Source of the DNA: an uncultured Chloroflexota bacterium
GTDB lineage: Bacteria; Chloroflexota; UBA11872
Reading direction: 5' to 3'
DNA: 64,000 bases
NCBI GenBank assembly: GCA_958296175.1
Contig: OY282448.1
Location: 1,155,899 to 1,219,898 of the forward strand
Below are positions 52,403-63,638 of the stretch, piece by piece. Every line of letters begins with the position of its first letter. The first letter of the stretch is position 1. A program made the position numbers and the translations under genes. The notes under the pieces are model-generated. The model did not search any database, was not told where the DNA came from, and worked only from the letters and a program-made list of their open reading frames with translations.

Positions 52403-53164
52403 TTATAGAGGCGGCGCGGGGGCGACTCGGGTGCCGCCGCCGGCGGGGTCGAGCGCCCGCTGCAGCGCGCGGCGGCGCGTGCCGCTGGCGATGCACACGG
52501 CGTCCACGTAGTCCAGCAGACCCAGCGCGGCGCGCACCTTGGGAATCATGCCGCCCGCAATCACGCCCTGACGCAGCAAGCGCCGCGCCTGCGGAGGGTC
52601 CAGGTGCGCAATTACGCGCCCGTCGGCGTCCCGCACGCCGTCCACGTCGGTCAGGAACACCAGCGCGCGGGCGCGGGTCGCGCGCGCCAGCGCCGCGGCC
52701 ACGTCGTCGCCGTTCACGTTGTAGAGCCGCCCGCGCCCGTCCACGCCCAGCGGCGAGACCACCGGCACGTGGCCGGCGGCGGTCAGGTCGTCCAGCAGGC
52801 GGGTGTCGACCTGGCGCACGGCGCCGACCCAGCCGAGCAGCTTGGAGGCGCGGCGCACGCGCACGACGCCGCCGTCGGGCCCGCTGATGCCCACGGCCGA
52901 GACGCCGGCGCGCTGCAAGTCCCCCACGACCGCAGGCGCCACCAGCCCGCGAAACACCAGCACGGCGTCGTCGCGCGTCTGGTCGTCGGTTACGCGCAAG
53001 CCCTCGCGCCAGACGGTATGCCGCCCCTGGGCGCGGCGCCAGGCGGTCAGCTCGTCACCGCCGCCGTGCGCCACGACCACGCGCGCGCCGTCGTCGACCA
53101 GGGCGCGGATGCCGCGGCCGATGCCGCCGGCGGCCACCTCGGCGGTGCCTCCGATCTTGACCAC
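52403..53164 (-). CDS. argB: Acetylglutamate kinase
   Basis: Amino-acid kinase of 253 residues that phosphorylates N-acetylglutamate. It begins VVKIGGTAE, with VVAHGGGDELT, AVGISGPDGG, NVNGDDVAAALA and FLTDVDGV downstream, and the C-terminal GGMIPKVRAAL. The most plausible start is GTG at 53164, leaving about 60 bases to the argJ stop; no ATG is available in frame. It is a little short for the family, and the GGGDELT region resembles the LysZ branch, but the operon context supports arginine synthesis. Confidence 0.9.
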   Translation of the reverse strand: MVKIGGTAEVAAGGIGRGIRALVDDGARVVVAHGGGDELTAWRRAQGRHTVWREGLRVTDDQTRDDAVLVFRGLVAPAVVGDLQRAGVSAVGISGPDGGVVRVRRASKLLGWVGAVRQVDTRLLDDLTAAGHVPVVSPLGVDGRGRLYNVNGDDVAAALARATRARALVFLTDVDGVRDADGRVIAHLDPPQARRLLRQGVIAGGMIPKVRAALGLLDYVDAVCIASGTRRRALQRALDPAGGGTRVAPAPPL

Positions 53165-53223
53165 GACGCAGCGCCCCGGGGGGCGCCCGCCGCCGTCCCC
53201 GCCGCCGCCGTCGGACCCGGCGC

Positions 53224-54453
53224 TCAGGTCATGTACTCCGCGTTGATGGCCACGTATTCGGCCGAGAAATCTGCGCCCCAGGCGGCGGCGCTGGCCTCGC
53301 CCTGGTGGAGCGTGACGCCGACGCGCACGTCGGGCAGCCGCAGGTGCGCCGCCACCGCGGGTTCGTCGTAGTCCGCCCGCCGCCCCCCGCGCACGACCGG
53401 GGTATCGCCGATCTGAATGTCGATGACGCCGGGGTCGAACTCGACCCCGCTGTTGCCCAGCGCCATGGCGACGCGGCCCCAGTTGGGGTCGCCGCCGTGC
53501 ACGGCGGTCTTGACCAGCGCCGAGGTCGTGATGGCGCGCGCCGCCTGCCGCGCGGCCGCGGCCGATGCGGCGCGGCGCACGGTGACGGCGAAGACTTTGG
53601 TGACGCCCTCGCCGCCGCGCACGATTTCGCGCGCCAGCCACTGGCACACGGCGTCCAGGCCGCGGGCGAACGCGGCGTCGTCCGCCGTGCCTGCGTGGAT
53701 CGGGCCCGCGCCGCTGGCGCCGTTGGCAAAGAGCACGGCCGTGTCGCTGGTGGACTGGTCGCCGTCGATGCTGATCACGTTGAACGAGGCGTCCACCGCC
53801 GCGCGCCAGCGCTGCTGCATACGTGCCGGCGCCAGTTCGGCGTCGGTGCACACGAAGGCGAACATGGTGGCCATGTTGGGATGCACCATGCCGGCGCCTT
53901 TGGCCGCGCCGCCGATGCGGACCGTGCCGGTGCTCAGCGGAACCTCGACGGCCACCGTCTTGGGACCCGCGTCGGTGGTGAGCATGGCCGCCGCGACCTG
54001 GCGGCCGGCGTTCGCGGTCAGCTCCAGCGCGTCGACGCCGGCCAGGATTTTTTGCATGGGCAGATGGAAGCCGATGACGCCCGTGGACGCCGCCAGCACC
54101 TCGTCGGCCGGCACGCCGACCTTGGCGGCGAACCGCTGGATGAAGGCCAGGGCGTCGGCGCGGCCGCGGTCGCCGGTGAAGGTGTTGGCGTTGCCGCTGT
54201 TGAAGACGACTCCGCGCGCCTGGCCGTTGCGCAGCCGCTCCTGATCGATCAGCACCGACACGCCTTTGACGCGGTTGGTCGTGAAGGTTCCGGCGGCCTG
54301 GCAGGGGGTGCGCAGGCTCAGGATGGCGCCCAGGTCGAGCGCGCCGCTGGGCTTGATGCCGGCCGCCAGGCCGCCGCCCACGAACCCGCGCGGCGCAAGC
54401 ACGCCGCCGGGAACCACGCGGAACCCGTTCAGTTCAGCCGGGGGGTCGTGCAT
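53224..54453 (-). CDS. argJ: Bifunctional ornithine acetyltransferase/N-acetylglutamate synthase
   Basis: Self-cleaving N-terminal-nucleophile enzyme of 409 residues. The cleavage site is KGAGMVHPNMATM, with the nucleophile Thr near residue 193. Other conserved parts are NSGNANTFTG, DGDQSTSDT, GGDPNWGRV and GEASAAAWGADFSAEYVAINAEY. It recycles the acetyl group from acetylornithine to glutamate, so a separate argE is not needed. It is preceded by a 224-base gap with the GATTGTG repeat. Confidence 0.95.
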   Translation of the reverse strand: MHDPPAELNGFRVVPGGVLAPRGFVGGGLAAGIKPSGALDLGAILSLRTPCQAAGTFTTNRVKGVSVLIDQERLRNGQARGVVFNSGNANTFTGDRGRADALAFIQRFAAKVGVPADEVLAASTGVIGFHLPMQKILAGVDALELTANAGRQVAAAMLTTDAGPKTVAVEVPLSTGTVRIGGAAKGAGMVHPNMATMFAFVCTDAELAPARMQQRWRAAVDASFNVISIDGDQSTSDTAVLFANGASGAGPIHAGTADDAAFARGLDAVCQWLAREIVRGGEGVTKVFAVTVRRAASAAAARQAARAITTSALVKTAVHGGDPNWGRVAMALGNSGVEFDPGVIDIQIGDTPVVRGGRRADYDEPAVAAHLRLPDVRVGVTLHQGEASAAAWGADFSAEYVAINAEYMT

Positions 54454-54677
54454 TCAGCAACCTCGAGCGGAAATTGTGGATTGTGGATTGGGGGTTGTGG
54501 CGGGGGGGCGTGCACAGGGGGCTGCGGCTCGCAACGACGCCCCTCGACGCTGCGCCGGCTGGCCGCAGAGCGCGGTTCACCAAGCGCCAGACGCAGGGCA
54601 GGCGGGTGCTGGGCGCGCCGGGAATGCTCCGTGCTCCCGGGCTGCGGTCCGCGCCGCCGCACGTTCGCATGCGTCAT

Positions 54678-55706
54678 TCAGGGATACGTGGGCGGAATGC
54701 CGAGGCCCGCGGTTTCGTCGAACCCGGCCATGACGTTGGCGTTTTGGACGGCGCTGCCGGCCGCGCCCTTGCCCAGGTTGTCGCTGGCCGCCGCCGCAAC
54801 CAGCGTGTGCGCGGGTTCGTCCAGCACCCAGTGCACGAAGCAGTGATTGCCGCCGGCCGTCCACTTGGTGCGCGGGGGTTCGTCGGCCGTGTGCACGAAC
54901 GGCTCGTCCGCGTAGGTTTCGCGGTAGGCCTGATCGAGCTGAGCCGCGGTCACGCCGCCGCGCAGTTTTGCGTAGGCCGTGACCAGGATGCCGCGCGTCA
55001 TCGGCACCAGCACGGGAACGAAGGTCACCTCGATCGGCGCTCCCGCCAGGCCGCTGAGCTGCGCGGCGATTTCCGGGCATTGGTAGTGGCTGGCAATGCG
55101 GTAGGGGCCGGCGTTGTCGTTGAGTTCGGAAAACCCGTACTCGGCCTTGGCGGTGCGGCCGGCGCCGGAGACGCCCGTCTTGGAATCGACCACCGCATGG
55201 CCGTCCAGCAGGCCCGCGCGCGCCGCCGGCGCCAGCGCATACAGCGCCGTGATGGCGTGGCAGCCGGGGTTGGCCACCAGCTGCGTGTCGGAAATCGCGT
55301 CGCGGCGCAGTTCGGTCAGCCCGTAGACGGCCGCGTCGATCCACTGCGGCGCGGCGTGGTCGACGCCGTGCGCGCGCGCGTAGACGGACGCTTCCAAACG
55401 GAAGTCCGCGCTGACGTCCACGCAGCGAACGCCGGCGTCCAGGAACGGCGCCAGCTGTTCGGCGGAGGGGCCGTGCGGCAGGCAGGAGACGACCAGGTCG
55501 GGCGACCCTTCCAGCTGCGGCGTCAGCCGCAGCTCGGCGTAGGCCGGGCGGCCCGCGGCGCGCAGCCACGGGAACAGCTCGCCCAGCCGGCGGCCCGCCT
55601 GGCTGCGCGCCGTGGCGCCCACGATCTGGAACTCCGGATGCCCGGCCAGATAGCGCACCAGCTCGCCGCCGGAGTAGCCGGTGGCGTTGAGAATCCCGAT
55701 CCGCAT
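54678..55706 (-). CDS. argC: N-acetyl-gamma-glutamyl-phosphate reductase
   Basis: NADPH-dependent reductase of 342 residues, third step of arginine synthesis. The N-terminal motif is IGILNATGYSGGELVR; the catalytic Cys is in ANPGCHAITALYAL (near residue 148); SKTGVSGAGR and QCPEIAAQL follow. It is first in the operon argC-argJ-argB-argD-argH. Upstream on the minus strand TATAAT lies at 55731-55736, 24 bases before the ATG, without a good -35. No ARG box was recognised. Confidence 0.95.
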   Translation of the reverse strand: MRIGILNATGYSGGELVRYLAGHPEFQIVGATARSQAGRRLGELFPWLRAAGRPAYAELRLTPQLEGSPDLVVSCLPHGPSAEQLAPFLDAGVRCVDVSADFRLEASVYARAHGVDHAAPQWIDAAVYGLTELRRDAISDTQLVANPGCHAITALYALAPAARAGLLDGHAVVDSKTGVSGAGRTAKAEYGFSELNDNAGPYRIASHYQCPEIAAQLSGLAGAPIEVTFVPVLVPMTRGILVTAYAKLRGGVTAAQLDQAYRETYADEPFVHTADEPPRTKWTAGGNHCFVHWVLDEPAHTLVAAAASDNLGKGAAGSAVQNANVMAGFDETAGLGIPPTYP

Positions 55707-55730
55707 GAAGCCCCCCGCGTGCTGGCCGCC

Positions 55731-55736
55731 ATTATA
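55731..55736 (-). promoter_or_regulatory. Possible -10 box of the arginine operon
   Basis: A perfect TATAAT on the minus strand, 24 bases before argC. The sequence at the -35 distance (AACGCC) is poor, so the promoter call is tentative. Confidence 0.35.
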
Positions 55737-55776
55737 AGGGCGGACGGGGCCGCGGCGTTCCCGCGCTTTTTCTGGG

Positions 55777-56580
55777 TTAGCGCAGCAGCAGCATGACCAG
55801 GGCGGCGGCGCCGGCCGCCACGCGGTAGACGGCGAAGACGGCCAGGCTTTGGCGGGTGACGAAGCGCAGCAGCCAGGGTACGGTCAGCGCGCCCACGCCT
55901 GCGGCAACCAGAGTGGCGGCCAGCAGCAGCCAGGGGTCGCCGATCGGTTCGGCGCTGCGCGCGGCGTCGACCAGGCGCACCGCTCCCACGCCGGCCACCA
56001 CCGGCGCCACCAGCAGCAGCGAAAACCTGGCGGCGGCCGGCCGCTCGACGCCCAGCGCGCGCGCCACGGTCATGGTGATGCCGGCCCGCGACACGCCGGG
56101 CGCCAGCGCGGCGATCTGCGACAGGCCCACGGCCATCCACACCGCCAGCGGCGCCGACTCCAGGTCGAAGCGGGACGCGCCGACGCGGTCCGCCAGCGCC
56201 AGCGCCAGCCCGAAGACGATCAGCAGCACGGCGGCCAGCAGCGGGATGCGCAGCTCCAGCAGCCAGCCGCGGATGGGCCAGGCCGCGGCGCCCACCAGCA
56301 GCGTGGCGCCTGCGACGGCCAGCAGCAGCCGGCGCGCCAGCCGCACCCGCGGGCCGCGCCCCAGCGCCCCGCGCAGCAGCCACAGCCAGTCGGACCAGAG
56401 CGCAATCAGCAGCGCCAGCCCGGTGCCCAGATGCAGCGCGATGGAGAGCGTCAGCCCGGTCAAGAACGGGTCGCGCCATCCCGCCAGCGCCGGAATCAGC
56501 AGCAGATGGCCGGAGCTGCTGACCGGCAGGAACTCGGTGAGCGCCTGCACCACGGCCAGCAGCGTGGCTTCAGCCCACAT
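55777..56580 (-). CDS. uppP: Undecaprenyl-diphosphatase
   Basis: Integral membrane phosphatase of 267 residues that regenerates undecaprenyl phosphate for cell-wall synthesis (BacA family). The first motif is QALTEFLPVSSSGHLLL (12-28); the second is PGVSRAGITMT, where the usual SRSG reads SRAG. About eight hydrophobic helices are present. It fits with murD as evidence of a peptidoglycan pathway. Confidence 0.93.
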   Translation of the reverse strand: MWAEATLLAVVQALTEFLPVSSSGHLLLIPALAGWRDPFLTGLTLSIALHLGTGLALLIALWSDWLWLLRGALGRGPRVRLARRLLLAVAGATLLVGAAAWPIRGWLLELRIPLLAAVLLIVFGLALALADRVGASRFDLESAPLAVWMAVGLSQIAALAPGVSRAGITMTVARALGVERPAAARFSLLLVAPVVAGVGAVRLVDAARSAEPIGDPWLLLAATLVAAGVGALTVPWLLRFVTRQSLAVFAVYRVAAGAAALVMLLLR

Positions 56581-56787
56581 GGAGCGCTCCGACAGGGGGA
56601 ATCATCCTGGCGTCAGTCCGAGGGGAAGGGCGGACCGACGGCCAGGCGGGGCTGGGATTCGACCTTCACTCTAACCCTTGCCCTGGGAGGGCGAGGGGAA
56701 GAGCGGCCAGGTCGAGGCCCTCGCGCTGCCCCCCGTGCTGCTCCTCGTCACCTTCGCCTTGGGAGGGCGAGCGGCGGGGAGCTGGCG

Positions 56788-56830
56788 GGGTCTCCGCGGG
56801 GTGGTGCGGGGGGCTGCCCCGCGGAGACCC
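56788..56830. terminator. Strong hairpin downstream of hppA
   Basis: GGGTCTCCGCGGGG (56788-56801) and CCCCGCGGAGACCC (56817-56830) form a perfect 14-base stem with a 15-base loop, 22 bases after the hppA stop on the minus strand. No T run follows, so it may be an mRNA-stabilising hairpin or a non-canonical terminator. Confidence 0.5.
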
Positions 56831-56852
56831 GGCCGGCGCCATGCCTCGATGA

Positions 56853-59045
56853 CTAGACGAACACTGGCGCGAGTACCAGGGTGATGGTGCTCAGCAGCTT
56901 CACCAGCACGTGCAGCGACGGCCCGGCGGTGTCCTTGAACGGGTCGCCCACGGTGTCGCCCACCACCGAGGCAGCGTGCTCGTCCGTGCCTTTGCCAATG
57001 GGTTTGCCGTCGGCGTCGCGCAGATGGCCGGCTTCGATGAACTTCTTGGCGTTGTCCCAGGCGCCGCCGCCGTTGTTCATCACGGTGGCCAGCAGCACGC
57101 CGGCGATGGTGCCCACCATCAGCAGCGCGGCTTCCGCCTCGGCGCGCAGCACCAGGCCCACCACCACCGGCATCAGCACGGCCAGCAGGCCCGGCGCGAT
57201 CATTTCGCGCAGCGCGGAGCGCGTGCTGATGTCCACGGCCCGGCGGTAGTCGGGTTCGACCGTGCCTTCGATGATGCCGGGCTCTTCGCGCCACTGGCGC
57301 CTGACCTCCTGGATCATGTCCTGCGCGGCGCGGCCCACGGCGCGGATGGCCAGCGAACTGAACAGGAAGACCAGCATGGCGCCCAGCATGGCGCCAATGA
57401 ACACTTCGACCTTGGACAGGTCCACCTGGTGCAGGTTGGCCGTTTCCAGGTAGGCGCTGAAGAGCAGGAAGGCGGCCAGCGCGGCGGAGCCGATGGCGTA
57501 GCCCTTGGTCAGCGCCTTGGTGGTGTTGCCCACCGCGTCCAGGCCGTCGGTGATTTCGCGCACGTCCTCGGGCGCTTCCGACATTTCGGTAATCCCGCCC
57601 GCGTTGTCCGCGATGGGGCCGAAGGTGTCCATGGCCAGGATGTAGGCCGCGCTCATGAGCATGCCCATGGTGCCCACCGCCGTGCCGAAGACGCCGGCAA
57701 TGAAGGGGCTGATAGCGACTCCCGGTTCGATCTCCAGGTCGATAAAGCCTTGAATCCCGGCCTGGTACGACGTCCAGAGCGCCACCGAGATGACCAGGAT
57801 GGGGATGGCCGTGTTTTCGAAGCCCACGGCCAGCCCGGAGATGATGTTGGTGGCCGGGCCGGTGCGCGACGCCTCGGCAATCTCGCGCACGGGCCGGTTG
57901 AAGGCGGTGTAGTACTGCGTGATGTACACGAAGGCGATGCTGGTGAGGATGCCGATCAGCCCGCAGACGAAGAACCACCCGGAGCCCAGCATCACCACCG
58001 TGGAGACGGCCATGCCGGCCGCCGCCAGCACGGCGGTCGTCCAGTAGCCCACGTCCAGCGCCCGCTGCGCATTGCGCACGCGGTCGGGCCGGATGACCAG
58101 CAGGCCGACGATGGAGGCCAGCGCTCCGAAGGAGCGCACGACCAGCGGAAAGAGAATCCAGGCGATGTTGTCTTCGCCGGTGGCCTTGAACACGGCCACG
58201 CCCAGGATCATGGCGCCGATGCTTTCGGCGGCGGTGGACTCGAACAGGTCCGCGCCGCGGCCGGCGCAGTCGCCCACGTTGTCGCCCACCAGGTCGGCAA
58301 TGACCGCCGGGTTGCGCGGGTCGTCTTCGGGCAGACGGGCTTCCACCTTGCCGACCAGGTCCGCGCCGACGTCGGCGGCCTTGGTGAAGATGCCGCCGCC
58401 CAGCTGCGCGAACAGCGCCACGAAGCTGGCGCCGAAGCCGAACCCGACGATGAGTTCAGGCGCCAGCTTGGGGTTCTCGAACCCGCCGAAGGCCCAGAAC
58501 AGGACGAACACGCCCAGCAGGCTGAGGCCCACGATCAAGATGCCCGAGACGGCCCCGCCGCGCAGCGCGATGGTCAGGGCGTCGCCCAGCGAGCGCGTGG
58601 CGGCGCTGGCGGTGCGCACGTTGGAGCGCACGGCGATAATCATGCCAATCACGCCCGACAGTCCGGAGAGCACCGCGCCCACCAGGAACGACACGCCGGT
58701 GCGCCAGGCGATGTCGCCGGCCTCGATGCCCTTCTCCGGGTTTGCGCCAAAGAACAGCAGCAGCAAGGCCAGAAGGCCGGCCGCCACGATGGCGAGCCAG
58801 GCGATGGTGCGGTATTGGCGGCGCAGGAAGGCGGTGGCGCCGTCGTAGATGCGGTCGCCGTTGAGCGCCATGCGCTCGAAGAGCCGTGCCTGGCCCGCCG
58901 CGTCCAGGCCCTGAACAGCGCCGATCAGTTCGTTTGCATGCGCGGTGCGGTCGACGGGCCGACTCAGAACGTCGCGCGCGAGATAGATAACGACGGCGAC
59001 CGACACGATGATCGCCGCGGGCACGAGCCAGACAAGACCTTCCAA
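56853..59045 (-). CDS. hppA: K+-independent membrane-bound H+-pyrophosphatase
   Basis: Polytopic pyrophosphatase of 730 residues with about 16 helices, pumping protons with energy from PPi. The substrate-binding part contains GGGIFTKAADVGADLVGKVEARLPEDDPRN and DNVGDCAGRGADLFES. The segment GNTTKALTKG (about residues 505-514) has Lys and Thr at the positions that are Ala and Gly in K+-dependent enzymes, so it should not need K+. It starts at TTG (59045) behind AGGAGG about ten bases upstream. Confidence 0.95.
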   Translation of the reverse strand: MEGLVWLVPAAIIVSVAVVIYLARDVLSRPVDRTAHANELIGAVQGLDAAGQARLFERMALNGDRIYDGATAFLRRQYRTIAWLAIVAAGLLALLLLFFGANPEKGIEAGDIAWRTGVSFLVGAVLSGLSGVIGMIIAVRSNVRTASAATRSLGDALTIALRGGAVSGILIVGLSLLGVFVLFWAFGGFENPKLAPELIVGFGFGASFVALFAQLGGGIFTKAADVGADLVGKVEARLPEDDPRNPAVIADLVGDNVGDCAGRGADLFESTAAESIGAMILGVAVFKATGEDNIAWILFPLVVRSFGALASIVGLLVIRPDRVRNAQRALDVGYWTTAVLAAAGMAVSTVVMLGSGWFFVCGLIGILTSIAFVYITQYYTAFNRPVREIAEASRTGPATNIISGLAVGFENTAIPILVISVALWTSYQAGIQGFIDLEIEPGVAISPFIAGVFGTAVGTMGMLMSAAYILAMDTFGPIADNAGGITEMSEAPEDVREITDGLDAVGNTTKALTKGYAIGSAALAAFLLFSAYLETANLHQVDLSKVEVFIGAMLGAMLVFLFSSLAIRAVGRAAQDMIQEVRRQWREEPGIIEGTVEPDYRRAVDISTRSALREMIAPGLLAVLMPVVVGLVLRAEAEAALLMVGTIAGVLLATVMNNGGGAWDNAKKFIEAGHLRDADGKPIGKGTDEHAASVVGDTVGDPFKDTAGPSLHVLVKLLSTITLVLAPVFV

Positions 59046-59125
59046 ACTACGCGTTCCTCCTGTGGTCCATCCACGTCGATGGTGGGGGGCTTGGTGATAC
59101 GACCGGCATGCGCAGGCGCCCCGGC

Positions 59126-60199
59126 TCAGCGCCCGTCCGCGCGGACGGGCGCGGCGGCCAGGATGTCTGCCAGGGCGGCCAGCACGGCTTGCATGTCCGC
59201 GTCCGATCCGATCGAGACGCGCAAACCGTTGGCAATGCGCGGCTCGTCCGCAAAGCGGCGAACCAGAATACGGCGCGCGGCAAGCTCGCGCTGCACGACC
59301 TCGGCGTCATAAGGGGCGCATTCGACGAAGACGAAGTTTGCGGCTGACGGATAGACCGTGAGACCAAATCGTCTGCGAATCTCCTTCGCAAAATCCTCCC
59401 GTCGTACGCGCGTCGCCTGCCATTGCGCTTCCGCCCACGCGATCTCGTCGAGCGCTGCCGCCCCGGCGGCCTGCGCAAGGCGGCTGACATTGTACGAGTC
59501 CTTGATGCAGTGGAGCACGTCAATAAAGGCCGGCGGCCCCAGGGCGTAGCCCAACCGCAGCCCGGCCAGCCCGAACGCTTTGGAAAACGAGCGCGTGACG
59601 CACACGTTGGGCAGCTCGCGCGCCAGCGCCGCTCGATCCTCGTCCGCAAACTCGGCGTAGGCCTCGTCGATCACCAGCAGGTTGGTGCGCGCGGCCAGCC
59701 AGCGCAGCTCGTCGGCGCCGTAGGCCGTGCCGGCCGGGTTGTTGGGGCTGGCCACGAAGGTCACCGCGCCGCGCGCGGCCGCCAGCTGGCGCACCGGCAG
59801 CTCGAACTGCGGCCCCAGCGGGCAATGCACCGTAGCTGCGCCTTGAATGGCCGCCAGCACCGGGTAGAGGGAATAGCTGGGATGCGGCGCCGCGACGTGC
59901 GCGCCCGGCGCGCATACGGCCCGAATGATCAAGTTGAGCACGTCGTCCGACCCGTTGCCGACGATGACGGCTTGCGGCGGCGCGCCGTGCCGCTCGGCCA
60001 GGCGCGCCCGCAGCTCCTCGCTGGTGGGGTTGGGATACAGGCGCACGGCGTCGGTCACGGCCGCGCGCAGCCGCGCGAGCACGCCCGGCGCCACGCGGGG
60101 GCTTTCGTTGGTGTTGAGCTTGACCCAGCCGCCCTCGTCGGGCTGGAGGCCGGGCGCGTAGCCGTGCAGCGCGGCAATGTCGGGGCGAATCTTTATCAT
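59126..60199 (-). CDS. hisC: Histidinol-phosphate aminotransferase
   Basis: PLP enzyme of 357 residues that transaminates imidazole-acetol phosphate in histidine synthesis. Conserved parts are WVKLNTNESP, YPNPTSEELR, VIVGNGSDDVLNLI, SPNNPAGT, DEAYAEF and the PLP Lys in TRSFSKAFGLAGLRLGY (about 206). ATG at 60199 begins MIKIRPDIA; the longer reading overlaps the divergent aminopeptidase start region. It lies apart from other his genes and may also act on other aromatic amino acids. Confidence 0.92.
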   Translation of the reverse strand: MIKIRPDIAALHGYAPGLQPDEGGWVKLNTNESPRVAPGVLARLRAAVTDAVRLYPNPTSEELRARLAERHGAPPQAVIVGNGSDDVLNLIIRAVCAPGAHVAAPHPSYSLYPVLAAIQGAATVHCPLGPQFELPVRQLAAARGAVTFVASPNNPAGTAYGADELRWLAARTNLLVIDEAYAEFADEDRAALARELPNVCVTRSFSKAFGLAGLRLGYALGPPAFIDVLHCIKDSYNVSRLAQAAGAAALDEIAWAEAQWQATRVRREDFAKEIRRRFGLTVYPSAANFVFVECAPYDAEVVQRELAARRILVRRFADEPRIANGLRVSIGSDADMQAVLAALADILAAAPVRADGR

Positions 60200-60269
60200 C
60201 ACGGGTGCAGGGCTCGCCGCGTCCAGCGCGGCGGGCGGAGCCTCATGGTACCGACGGAGGGCAGACGCC

Positions 60270-61337
60270 GTGACCGATCCCCGCGTGGACACGCTGGCCG
60301 ACATTCTGGTGCGGCACTCGACCGAGGTCGAACCGGGCGATCTGGTGCTGATCGACGGACCCGCCGCCGCCGCGCCGCTGTTGCTGGCCTGCTACCGGCG
60401 GGTGCTGGCCGCGGGCGGGCACCCGCGCCTCAGCGTGAGCCTGGAGGAAGCCCAGGAACTGCTGCTGGCCGAAGGCAGCGAGTCCCAGCTCGATTACCTG
60501 GACCCGGTGGCCAAGTTTCAAGCCGACCACATCCAGGCGGCAATTCGGATTCGCGCGCCGGACAACACGCGCGCCCTGGCCAACGCTGACGCGGCGCGCC
60601 TGGCGCGCGCCATGATCGCGCGCCGCCCGGTGATGGACCAGATCATCGAGCACGTCCGCTGGGTGCTGTGCGACTACCCCACCCATGCGCTGGCCCAGGA
60701 AGCCGAAATGTCGCTCGGCGAGTACGAAGACTTCCTCTTTGGCGCCACCAACATCGACTGGTCGGCCATGACCGCGCGCCTGGCGGCGCTCAAGGAACGG
60801 CTGGAGCGCGGCGCGGAAATCCGCATCGAAGCCCCCGACACCGAACTGACCATGCGCACCGAGGGCCGCACGTGGATGCCCGCCGACGGCAAACGGAACA
60901 TGCCGGACGGCGAAATCTTCACGGCCCCCATCGAGGACAGCGTCAACGGCCACATCCGCTACGAGTTTCCCGCCGTCTACCAGGGTCGGCAGGTGGACGG
61001 CATCCGGCTCACGTTCCGGGACGGGCGCATCGTGGACGCCCAGGCCGAGCGCGGAGCCGAGTTCCTGACCGCCATCCTCGACACCGACCCGGGCGCACGC
61101 TTCCTGGGCGAGATCGGGATTGGCACCAACGACGGCATCCAGCGCCACACGCGCAACATCCTCTTCGACGAAAAGATGGGCGGCACGGTGCACCTGGCCG
61201 TGGGCCGCGCCTACGAGTTCACCGGCGGCGTCAACCAGTCCGCCGTGCACTGGGACATGGTCAAGGACCTGCGCAGCGGCGGAACGCTGGTGCTGGACGG
61301 TGAGATCCTGCAGGCCGACGGGGTTTTTGCCGCGTAG
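60270..61337 (+). CDS. M29 family aminopeptidase
   Basis: Metallo-aminopeptidase of 355 residues related to thermophilic aminopeptidases T and AmpS. Metal-binding segments are GEIGIGTNDGI, FDEKMGGTVHLAVG, and NQSAVHWDMVKDLR near the C-terminus, which contains the His and Asp ligands. The GTG start follows GGAGGG about nine bases upstream; the divergent hisC start is about 70 bases away, so the two share a promoter region. Confidence 0.9.
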   Translation: MTDPRVDTLADILVRHSTEVEPGDLVLIDGPAAAAPLLLACYRRVLAAGGHPRLSVSLEEAQELLLAEGSESQLDYLDPVAKFQADHIQAAIRIRAPDNTRALANADAARLARAMIARRPVMDQIIEHVRWVLCDYPTHALAQEAEMSLGEYEDFLFGATNIDWSAMTARLAALKERLERGAEIRIEAPDTELTMRTEGRTWMPADGKRNMPDGEIFTAPIEDSVNGHIRYEFPAVYQGRQVDGIRLTFRDGRIVDAQAERGAEFLTAILDTDPGARFLGEIGIGTNDGIQRHTRNILFDEKMGGTVHLAVGRAYEFTGGVNQSAVHWDMVKDLRSGGTLVLDGEILQADGVFAA

Positions 61338-63568
<2,231 letters not shown>

Positions 63569-63638
63569 CGAGCCCGCCTGTGCCGGCGCGCCACACGTAT
63601 TCCGACCTGCCGCGTCCCGGCGGCCCGACCCCGCGGGC

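Noticed and set aside
48819..52496. A continuous minus-strand open frame of about 1,225 codons across argD, argH and the GT2 gene
   Set aside because: Only its last 260 codons (the GT2 gene) show coding character; the rest reads argH and argD in a wrong frame and is Arg/Gly/Pro-rich, as expected in very GC-rich DNA.
55707..55776. ARG box upstream of argC
   Set aside because: The region is GC-rich with only a TATAAT; no AT-rich 18-base palindrome typical of ArgR sites was found.
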